From Saltatorellus ferox (GTDB lineage: Bacteria; Planctomycetota; UBA1135; GCA-002686595), in assembly GCA_007751475.1 (NCBI GenBank), contig CP036434.1, positions 3,787,524-3,851,523 of the forward strand: a stretch of DNA of 64,000 nt, written 5' to 3'. A program made the position numbers and the translations under genes. Below are positions 17,757 to 24,807 of this stretch, in pieces. The notes below the pieces were generated by a model. That model saw only the letters and a program-made list of their open reading frames with translations, did no database searches and was not told where the DNA came from. The first letter of the stretch is position 1, and each line of letters begins with the position of its first letter.

Positions 17757-17832
17757 TGGCTCCCCGAGCAGGATTCGAACCTGCGACACAGCGGTTAACA
17801 GCCGCTTGCTCTACCAACTGAGCTATCGGGGA
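17757..17832 (-). tRNA. tRNA-Asn (GTT)
   Basis: The reverse strand folds as a full cloverleaf: acceptor TCCCCGA/TCGGGGA, D-arm AGCTCAGTTGGTAGAGC, anticodon stem-loop with GTT in the loop CTGTTAA, T-arm GGTTCGAATCC, discriminator G and encoded CCA at 17757-17759. The 3' end faces the accessory island, consistent with use as an integration site. Confidence 0.97.
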
Positions 17833-17845
17833 ACGCGAGGGCGAG

Positions 17846-17873
17846 AGGATACGCAGCGCGGGCGCTGTGTCAA
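17846..17873 (-). promoter_or_regulatory. Sigma-70-type promoter for tRNA-Asn
   Basis: On the minus strand TTGACA (17873-17868), a 16-bp spacer and TATCCT (17851-17846) precede the tRNA 5' end by 13 bp. Box sequence and distance fit a housekeeping promoter. Confidence 0.7.
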
Positions 17874-17934
17874 GAGGGTCTCCGGGGAGACCTTCGGAAA
17901 TCTTCTCTGGAGGAGGGGATCGGCTGGTGGGGGG

Positions 17935-18732
17935 CTAGTACTTGAGGCCCAGCTTCTTCAGCTTCGGGGCGATCACCATCCGGCAGTAGCCCTGGGAGGG
18001 GTTGTCGAAGTAGTAGCCCTGGTGCTCGTCCTTCGCCTTGTAGAAGGTCGACGCGTCCGTGATCTCCGTCACGATCGGGTCGGTGAAGGTGGGCTGCACG
18101 TCCTTCTTCGACGTTTCTGCGATCTGGCGCTGGGTCGGGCTGTGCACGAAGATCGCCGAGCGGTACTGGGTGCCCCGGTCCGCGCCCTGACGGTTCAGGG
18201 TGGTGGGGTCGTGGGACTTCCAGAACCAGTCCAGGAGGTCCTTGTAGGGCAAGATTTTGGGGTCGAAGGTCACCTGGACCACCTCCGCATGGCCCGTCGT
18301 TCCTGAGCAGACCTGGGCGTAGGTGGGGTTGTCGATCTCGCCCCCCATGAAGCCCGAGACCACCGACTCGACTCCATCGAGTTGCTCGAGGACCGCCTCG
18401 ATGCACCAGTAGCAGCCGGCACCCAGGGTGGCGACCTCGAGCTGGGGGGCGGCGTCGGCAGGGGCTGGATCCGGGGCGGTGGCGTCTTCTGGGGTCATTT
18501 CAGTGCTGGCGGGGAGGGAGGTCTCGGCGGGGACCTCGGAATAGGGAGGGAGGGAAGTGGCATCGTCCATCGGGCTCGAAACGCTCTCCACTGACGCCTG
18601 GTCCGACACCTCGGACGGGCTCTCAAGGGGCTCCATCGAGCAGGACGCCAGGGACAGAGACGTGATCAGCGACGCGGCCAGCGACAGGAGGGCGTGGGGC
18701 AGGAGAGGGCTCTTCTGGGTTCTTTGCTTCAT
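17935..18732 (-). CDS. msrA: Lipoprotein peptide-methionine (S)-S-oxide reductase MsrA
   Basis: A 265-aa protein. ATG 18732 gives a signal peptide with lipobox LASC (Cys31) and overlaps the upstream gene's stop (ATGA); the longer ORF start lacks this. After a Pro/Ser/Ala-rich linker (32-97) comes the MsrA domain with GAGCYWC (nucleophile Cys107), SGFMGG, HAEVVQVTFDP and a C-terminal GYC that may hold the resolving Cys. It reduces methionine-S-sulfoxide in proteins, here probably on the outer face of the cytoplasmic membrane or in the periplasm. It is last in the pfk-oxidoreductase-gluQ-msrA run, so probably co-transcribed. Confidence 0.93.
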   Translation of the reverse strand: MKQRTQKSPLLPHALLSLAASLITSLSLASCSMEPLESPSEVSDQASVESVSSPMDDATSLPPYSEVPAETSLPASTEMTPEDATAPDPAPADAAPQLEVATLGAGCYWCIEAVLEQLDGVESVVSGFMGGEIDNPTYAQVCSGTTGHAEVVQVTFDPKILPYKDLLDWFWKSHDPTTLNRQGADRGTQYRSAIFVHSPTQRQIAETSKKDVQPTFTDPIVTEITDASTFYKAKDEHQGYYFDNPSQGYCRMVIAPKLKKLGLKY

Positions 18733-19712
18733 GTTCGTTTCTCGTGGGGGAGACTCTCCGGCGTACGGACCGGCTCGGCGATAGGGACCGCCTTGAGTTC
18801 GAATGCGGCCAGCCACTCGGATGCAGGGGATGGGGTAGGGGCCTCCTGGGCACCCTGGACGCCCGCCGAGGCCGCGGCCCAGGTCGCCAGTGACTCCGAG
18901 CGCACACCCGCCTCACGGAGCTCCTGGAGGGACAGGGAGCCGGCTCTCTTCGCCAATCGTAGGCCATCCGGGCCCTGGACCAAAGGCACGTGGATCTGGG
19001 TGGGGAAAGGGCGGCCCAGAGCGCTGAGGACCAGCTTCTGGCGCGCCGCACTCGGGAGGAGATCCTCACCCCGCAGGACCTCGGTGACGGACTGGAAGTC
19101 GTCGTCGAGGGGCGTCGCTAGCTGGTAGGCCGCAAGTCCATCCTTCCGGCCGATCACGAAATCGCCCGACGTGGCCGCGACGTCGATGGACTGGGCGCCG
19201 TGGAGGACGTCCTCGAAGCGCACGGGTCCGGGCTGGACGAGGAGGCGGATGGCAGGCTCCCGACCGGTGGCCGAGCGCGCCTCCTCGAGGCTCGCGAAAC
19301 GGCCGCGGCACGTGCCCGGGTACCGGGTCTCCTCGTCCCCCGCATGGGGCGCGCTTGCCGCCTCCTCGATCTCCCGGCGCGTACAGACGCAGGGATAGGC
19401 GAGGCCTCGCTGGAGCAGGTGGTCGAGGGCCTCGCGATGGGCTTGGGTCCGGGCCGTCTGGAAGAGCGGCTCCCCGTCCCAATCCAGCCCGAGCCACGCG
19501 AGGTCCTCGAGGACCAGCTCCGTCGCGCCCGGTTTGACCCGCTCGCCATCCAGGTCCTCGATCCGGAGGACGACTCGTCCACCCCGCGATCGCGCCGACC
19601 ACCACGCGATCAGGAACGACCGCGCATGGCCCAGGTGGAGGCGGCCCGTCGGGGACGGCGCGAGGCGTCCCACGATGTCGGACGCCGCGGAGCGGGGCGA
19701 CGGCTCAGGCAT
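18729..19712 (-). CDS. gluQ: Glutamyl-Q tRNA(Asp) synthetase
   Basis: A 327-aa class I synthetase-like protein without an anticodon-binding domain. It has the HIGH-type motif RLAPSPTGRLHLGHARS, DLDGERVKPGA, a four-Cys zinc site (CVC ... CRGRF), and a KMSKS-like LRLAKRAGS. The short length and zinc site distinguish GluQ-RS, which glutamylates queuosine in tRNA-Asp, from full GltX. Start 19712 (MPEPS) overlaps the oxidoreductase stop by 8 nt; an in-frame ATG at 19742 is possible. Its stop overlaps msrA by 4 nt. Confidence 0.9.
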   Translation of the reverse strand: MPEPSPRSAASDIVGRLAPSPTGRLHLGHARSFLIAWWSARSRGGRVVLRIEDLDGERVKPGATELVLEDLAWLGLDWDGEPLFQTARTQAHREALDHLLQRGLAYPCVCTRREIEEAASAPHAGDEETRYPGTCRGRFASLEEARSATGREPAIRLLVQPGPVRFEDVLHGAQSIDVAATSGDFVIGRKDGLAAYQLATPLDDDFQSVTEVLRGEDLLPSAARQKLVLSALGRPFPTQIHVPLVQGPDGLRLAKRAGSLSLQELREAGVRSESLATWAAASAGVQGAQEAPTPSPASEWLAAFELKAVPIAEPVRTPESLPHEKRT

Positions 19713-20823
19713 CGCTCCGCACAGGAACGCGGCGCCCTTCACGGGCCGACTCCCGCGCCGCGTCCAGGACGTCCATCACATGGACGGCGTCGTCGAAGTC
19801 AGCGGCGCCCGGCAGCTCCGTCCGCCCCTCCGCCACCGCCTGGAGCACATCCCGGAAGTACGACGGCAGCACCCTCGGGAAGAAGCCCGTGCCCGGCGGC
19901 ATCCCCAGCTCCCCATGGCCGGGGAGGGGATCCCGCGCCAGCACCTCCGGCGGCCCGCCGTGGGGGAGCCAGAGAAGCTTCGTCTCGCCCTCCAGGCGGA
20001 ACGTGCCCCTGGAACCGCTGTACTCGACCAGCACGCCCTCACCCGCATCGCGCTTCGCCCCGAAGGCCATCAGGCTCGACTCGACCTGGCACACGAGACC
20101 GTCGTGCATCCGGCACGACATCCAGAACGCCTCGTCCGCCGTCACCTCGACGGTCGGACCATCGGGGCGCTGGCGCTCCTTCACGAAGGTGCTGAGCTCC
20201 GCGATCACCGACTCGACCCGCGTGCCGAACTGATCCATCACGCCGTCGAGCATGTGGCTGCCGATCGCCCCGAGGGTTCCGCCGCCCCGCGCCTCGTCGT
20301 ACCACCACGAATAGGGCGACTGGAGGCGCTTCTCCGACGCGAAATTCATCAGCACCCGCGCGCTCCACGGGGCTCCGGCCTCTCCCGCCGCGATCCTCCG
20401 CGCCAGCTCGCGACGCAAGGGACTCCACCGCGTCTGATGGTCGATCAGCGCCAGCCGCCCGCGCGCCGCATCCCGCAGCTCCCGCGCCTCCGCTCCGTCG
20501 AGCGCAAAGGGCTTCTCGCAGAGGATCGCCACGTCCGCGTCGATCGCCGCCCGCACCATCGGCGCGTGCAGATGCACCGGCGTCGAGACGATCACGAGGT
20601 CCACCGCCCCGCCCGGCAGGGGGCTATCGAAGATGTCCTCCCAGCGATCGGTGGCCACCGGAATGCCCCAGCTCTTCGCCGTCGTCTGGGCCTTCTCCAG
20701 CCCGTGCCCCGCGATCGCGACGACCTCGTTCGGCGCTCCGTTCGCCGCCGCCCAGCGCAGCGCCGGCAGCTGAATCATGTTGGCAAACGAGTTGCCGAGC
20801 ACCGCGACGCGCACAGCGCTCAT
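19705..20823 (-). CDS. Gfo/Idh/MocA-family oxidoreductase
   Basis: A 372-aa NAD(P)-dependent oxidoreductase. It has an N-terminal Rossmann motif VAVLGNSFANMIQLPAL, VDLVIVSTPVHLHAPM, the conserved ILCEKPFAL (catalytic Lys of the EKP motif), and a C-terminal domain with GGGTLGAIGSHMLD, whose His fits the family's dinucleotide/substrate-site pattern. ATG 20823 overlaps the pfk stop (ATGA). The frame remains open upstream to 22026, but that part is the shadow of pfk. The Rossmann glycine motif is GNS rather than GxG-x-x-G, so cofactor binding may be atypical. The substrate, probably a sugar or polyol, is unknown. Confidence 0.88.
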   Translation of the reverse strand: MSAVRVAVLGNSFANMIQLPALRWAAANGAPNEVVAIAGHGLEKAQTTAKSWGIPVATDRWEDIFDSPLPGGAVDLVIVSTPVHLHAPMVRAAIDADVAILCEKPFALDGAEARELRDAARGRLALIDHQTRWSPLRRELARRIAAGEAGAPWSARVLMNFASEKRLQSPYSWWYDEARGGGTLGAIGSHMLDGVMDQFGTRVESVIAELSTFVKERQRPDGPTVEVTADEAFWMSCRMHDGLVCQVESSLMAFGAKRDAGEGVLVEYSGSRGTFRLEGETKLLWLPHGGPPEVLARDPLPGHGELGMPPGTGFFPRVLPSYFRDVLQAVAEGRTELPGAADFDDAVHVMDVLDAARESAREGRRVPVRSDA

Positions 20824-21980
20824 CGGAGCAGCCCCCGCGGCCCGCGACCGCGCTTGTCCTCGGGGAGCGCCCGCGGCGGCTCGTCGCCAAAGGTCGTATA
20901 GCAAGCGCGCGCCGCCGCCACGAGCGGGTCGTCGGCCGGGATCGTCCGCTGGCCATGGGCCGGGTCCGCGATGTCCACGTGGGTCACGCGGCCCTCCACC
21001 CAGGCGACCATCCGGTTCGTGTGCCCATCCAGCAGCAGCTGCGTCGCCGCCGCCCCGAACTGCGTCCCGAGCACCCGGTCGTTGGCCACCGGCGACCCGC
21101 CGCGCTGCACGTGCCCGAGCGTCACGGCCCGCGACTCCACGGGCGACCGCTCGTCGATCAGGTTCGCCACGATCTCGCCGATCCCGCCCAGCTTGATGGG
21201 GTCCGGCGACGTCGGGTCGATCGCGTGGACGACCTGGTGCCCGCCGATCATCGTCGCGCCCTCGGCGATGCAGATGATCGTTGCGCGCCGCCCGAGCTTG
21301 CGCCGCCACTCGATCTGCTCGATCACGTGATCGATCGAGAAGGGGATCTCCGGCACGAGAATGCAGTCCGCGCCGCCCGCCACCCCGGCGCGCAGCGCGA
21401 TCCAGCCCGCGTTCCGGCCCATCACCTCGACGACCAGCGCTCGCCCGTGGCTCTCCGCCGTCGTATGCACGCGGTCCAGCGCCTCGGTCGCGATCTCCAC
21501 AGCCGACTGGAAGCCGAACGTCAGCTCGGTCCCGATCACGTCGTTGTCGATCGTCTTCGGCACGCCGATCACCGGGATCCCGGCCTTCGCGAACGGCTGC
21601 GCACAGATCATCGTCCCGTCGCCGCCGAGGACCACGAGCGCCTCGAGACCGTGCTCCTCGATCGACTGGAAGCACCGATCGGTGACGTCCTTCCAGATCA
21701 CGTTCCCGTCCGCGTCCGTGCCCTCCGCGAACTTCTCGGGGTTGGCCTTGTTCGACGTCCCGAGGATCGTCCCGCCCAGCTTGAGGATGCCGGAGACGTC
21801 GTCGTAGCGCAGCTCGCGCACGCGGTTCTCGATCAGCCCGAGGAAGCCGTCCTCGATGCCGCGGACGTCGAGCCCGGCCTGGAGCGCGTGCTTGGTGACC
21901 GAGCGGAGGACCGCGTTCAGACCCGGACAGTCGCCGCCGCCCGTGAGGACGCCGATGCGTTTCGGTGTGCGTTTTGCCAT
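20820..21980 (-). CDS. pfkA: 6-phosphofructokinase (phosphoryl donor unclear)
   Basis: A 386-aa protein of the PfkA family: GVLTGGGDCPGLNA (11-24), VLGGDGTM (117-124), PKTIDND (141-147), MGRNAGWIAL, and PEIPF. It makes fructose-1,6-bisphosphate in glycolysis. Donor-determining positions conflict: GGDG (Gly) is the ATP-type residue, whereas Lys in PKTID is typical of pyrophosphate-type enzymes. That combination occurs in the mixed or long PFK group, so donor choice cannot be read off. It heads a minus-strand run whose four genes overlap by 4-8 nt. Confidence 0.9.
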   Translation of the reverse strand: MAKRTPKRIGVLTGGGDCPGLNAVLRSVTKHALQAGLDVRGIEDGFLGLIENRVRELRYDDVSGILKLGGTILGTSNKANPEKFAEGTDADGNVIWKDVTDRCFQSIEEHGLEALVVLGGDGTMICAQPFAKAGIPVIGVPKTIDNDVIGTELTFGFQSAVEIATEALDRVHTTAESHGRALVVEVMGRNAGWIALRAGVAGGADCILVPEIPFSIDHVIEQIEWRRKLGRRATIICIAEGATMIGGHQVVHAIDPTSPDPIKLGGIGEIVANLIDERSPVESRAVTLGHVQRGGSPVANDRVLGTQFGAAATQLLLDGHTNRMVAWVEGRVTHVDIADPAHGQRTIPADDPLVAAARACYTTFGDEPPRALPEDKRGRGPRGLLR

Positions 21981-22026
21981 AGGCCCGGCATCGTACTGGA
22001 TCGGAGCGGGCGCTTCTCAGGAGCAA

Positions 22027-24690
22027 CTAGATCGAGTAGAGGATCTGAAGCAGCGCCTTGTGGGCCTCGTCGGCCTCCCCCGACAGCGGAAGCTTGTCCA
22101 GCAGATTCACCTTCTCCTCGGGGTCCTCCTCGAGGTCGACCAGCGTGAAGAACCCCGCGCCCCGGTTCTGGAAGAGCTTGTAGCGCCGCCCCCGCACCGC
22201 GCGCTGCCACTGGATGCTGATCCGCTTGCGTGGGTCCTCTCCGAGCACGTCGAACGTCTCCGAGTACGCCCAGTACCGCGGCCCGATCATCTCGCCGCCA
22301 AAAGTCCTCGCGAACGAGAACGAGTCCGGCCCCTGGGTCTTCGGATCGCGCTCCAGCCCGAACAGCTCGGCGATCGTCGCGTAGAAGTCGACCATCGAAA
22401 GGAGCGAGCGATCGACGCCCGGCTCGATCCCGGGACCGACGGCCCACATCGGCACGACGATCCCGCTCTCCAGGAACGTCCCCTTGCCGCCCTCTTCCTC
22501 CCGCGAGTTCTGCCCGCCGTTGTCGCCGAACACGAACACGGTGTAGCCGCGCGCCTCGGCGGCCTCCAGCAAGCGGCCGAGTTCGTGGTCGCACGCCTCC
22601 AGCATCAAGAGCGTCATCTCCTCGTTCGAAAGACCCTCGGCCGAGATCTCCAGGGGCTTGCCCTCGCCGTCGAAGCGCGGCGCGAGGAGCTCGGCCGGCG
22701 GCACGTGCCAGGGCTTGTGCGGCGCGTGGTAGCTCACCGACACGAGGTCCACGCCCTGCTCGACGGCGGCGATGGCATCGTCGGTCTCGTCGGACGTGAT
22801 GTAGCGCCCTTCCAGCCGCTGCTCCTTGCCATCCACGACCTTCGGGTAGGACTCGTAGGTGTCGCTGGCCACGATCAGGTTCGAGATCACGCCGCGGTAG
22901 CTCTGCCAGCCGCACTCGTTCGGATGAGCGGTCGCGCTCGCCTGGGACAGGTGCCACTTCCCGACCTTCGCCGTGCTGCGGCCGGAGGCAGCCACGAACG
23001 ACGCGAGGGTCTGGAGCGGCTTCGTCGGAAGCTCGTACGCCTGGCTCCCCTTGTACTTGTTCCGCAGCACGCGCCCGAGCAGCACGTTCGGGTCCGAGCA
23101 CCACGCGCCGGTCTGGAGCATCGCCCTCGAAGGCGAGCACGTCGGCGCCGTGACCAGCGTCGTGTAGAAGCGCCCGCGCGCCGCCAGCCCATCGAGGGTG
23201 GGGGTCCTGGCTTCGGCGATCATTCCGTGCCCGACGTCGTCGAGGTCGATGAGGAGCACCTTGGTCGGCCGATCGTCACCCGCCTCGGCGGGGGCGTCCT
23301 CGGAAGCCTCTGCCCGCTGGCCGCTCACGACCTCGCGCCCGCTCCCCGCGACCTCGGCCTCCATGACGGCGCGCATCTCGTCGTACGCCAGCTGCGCCTC
23401 GTCCCCGAGCTCGCCCTCGGCGATCAGGTCGTGGTCCTCGTCGGGATCGGCCACGAGATCGAACAGCGACCAGTCCTCGCCGTCCTTCCGGTTCCACACC
23501 AGCTTGAAGCGTTCCCCACGCAGCATCCGCGTCCAGCGCATGCGCTTGCGCTCCCGCGGGCTGTCGCCGATGCGCCCGAAGATCTCGGCGACCGCGAACC
23601 TCCGCGTGTGAGGCTCACCGCGCAGCGCCGGAACGAAGGACAGCGACTGCGGCCCCTGCGTCTCGGGCTGACGCTCGATCCCCATCAGCTCCGCCACCGT
23701 CGCATACACATCACAGATGGACACGAGCGCCGGATCCGTCCCCGGCTCCACGCCAGGCCCGAAGACCCAGAGCGGCGCCACGACCCCGGAGTCCGCAAAT
23801 GACTTCTTCCCGCCGCCCACGAAGCCTGACGATCCGTTGTCCCCGAACACGAAGACGGTGTAGCCCTTGCCGCGCGCCTGCGCGAAGAGCCGCCCGAGCT
23901 CGCGGTCCAGCGCCTCCAGCATCAGCGGCGCGAGCGCAGCGGGCTCCAGCTTCAGCCATTCGTCCGGGCCCCCGAGCGCCACGAGTTCTGCCCGCGTCTC
24001 GGGCGAGAGCAGCTCCAGCGGCGGCACCGCCCACGGCCCGTGGCACGCGTGGTAGCTGAGGGAGACGAGATCGGTCCCGCGCTCCAGCGCCGCGATCCCG
24101 TCGTCCGTCTCGTCGGTGGTGAGGTAGCGCCCCTCGACCAGCTCCATCGCGCCCTCGATGATCTTCGGGAACCGGTGGTAGCTCACCCCGTCCTCGTTCA
24201 GGTTCCCCATGACCCCGGCGTAGGTCTCAAAGCCGAGCCGAATCGGATGCTCTGGCTCCTCGGGCATCCCGAGGTGCCACTTCCCGATCTTGGCGGTCGA
24301 GCCTCCCGCGCCCAGGACCAGGCTGCTGAGCGAGGTCAAGGTCGGCGGCTCGAGCTGGTACGCCGTGCGCTCCTTCGACTCCTCCAGGAGCACCCGCCCG
24401 AGCAGGATGTCCGGGTGCGAGGTCTGGGCGCCCATCAGAAGCATCGCCCGCGACGGAGAGCACGACGGCGACGCCACGAAGGTGGGAAAGTACCGGCCCG
24501 TCTCGGCCAGCGCATCGAGGTTCGGCGTCCGCGCCGCGTCCATGAGCAGGTGCCCGACGTCGTCGAGGTCGACGAGCAGGACCCTGGTGGGGGACTCCTC
24601 TCCGGCCTGCGCGCCCGCCGGGGTTCCGAGGAGCGCGCAGACGGCTCCGACGAGGATCGTGAGCAGCGAACGAAGCGAATGGTGGCCCAT
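22027..24690 (-). CDS. Secreted tandem double-domain sulfatase
   Basis: An 887-aa protein. ATG 24690 gives a good signal peptide (MGHHSLRSLLTILVGAVCAL, cleavage near AQA-GE) and is conserved in a duplicated leader at 27149. Two complete sulfatase domains follow, each with a metal-site LxDLDDVGH, the formylglycine motif CSPSR (77-81 and 518-522), GKWHL, an H-x-PW motif and VFVFGDNG. An acidic linker (~447-473) joins them. They should hydrolyse sulfate esters after FGE-type activation of the Cys. The usual DDLG metal motif is replaced by DLDDVG in both. The halves are clearly paralogous, so this is a fused tandem duplication. Confidence 0.9.
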   Translation of the reverse strand: MGHHSLRSLLTILVGAVCALLGTPAGAQAGEESPTRVLLVDLDDVGHLLMDAARTPNLDALAETGRYFPTFVASPSCSPSRAMLLMGAQTSHPDILLGRVLLEESKERTAYQLEPPTLTSLSSLVLGAGGSTAKIGKWHLGMPEEPEHPIRLGFETYAGVMGNLNEDGVSYHRFPKIIEGAMELVEGRYLTTDETDDGIAALERGTDLVSLSYHACHGPWAVPPLELLSPETRAELVALGGPDEWLKLEPAALAPLMLEALDRELGRLFAQARGKGYTVFVFGDNGSSGFVGGGKKSFADSGVVAPLWVFGPGVEPGTDPALVSICDVYATVAELMGIERQPETQGPQSLSFVPALRGEPHTRRFAVAEIFGRIGDSPRERKRMRWTRMLRGERFKLVWNRKDGEDWSLFDLVADPDEDHDLIAEGELGDEAQLAYDEMRAVMEAEVAGSGREVVSGQRAEASEDAPAEAGDDRPTKVLLIDLDDVGHGMIAEARTPTLDGLAARGRFYTTLVTAPTCSPSRAMLQTGAWCSDPNVLLGRVLRNKYKGSQAYELPTKPLQTLASFVAASGRSTAKVGKWHLSQASATAHPNECGWQSYRGVISNLIVASDTYESYPKVVDGKEQRLEGRYITSDETDDAIAAVEQGVDLVSVSYHAPHKPWHVPPAELLAPRFDGEGKPLEISAEGLSNEEMTLLMLEACDHELGRLLEAAEARGYTVFVFGDNGGQNSREEEGGKGTFLESGIVVPMWAVGPGIEPGVDRSLLSMVDFYATIAELFGLERDPKTQGPDSFSFARTFGGEMIGPRYWAYSETFDVLGEDPRKRISIQWQRAVRGRRYKLFQNRGAGFFTLVDLEEDPEEKVNLLDKLPLSGEADEAHKALLQILYSI

Positions 24691-24754
24691 GGGGCCCAAG
24701 GCTAGCAGGAACCCGCCCACCAGGTGAAGAGGCATCGAAAGGGCGCGCGCGCCG
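24645..24754 (-). repeat. Sulfatase leader repeat, copy A
   Basis: About 110 bp spanning the sulfatase upstream region and the first ~15 codons of its signal peptide. It is highly similar to 27104-27213 (copy B). Shared blocks include CCAAGGCTAGCAGGAAC and CATGGGxCCC, and both end in a GC-alternating GCGCGCGCGCCG. Both copies have the same orientation. Confidence 0.85.
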
Positions 24755-24807
24755 CTCATTGCATCGTCACAGGCTTGGTGCCGCGGCGCCCTTGGGGCGG
24801 TGCGCCC

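Noticed and set aside
21856-23802. 648-aa plus-strand ORF
   Set aside because: It is fully antisense to the sulfatase and pfk region, is Arg/Leu/Pro-rich without domains, and shadows strong minus-strand motifs.
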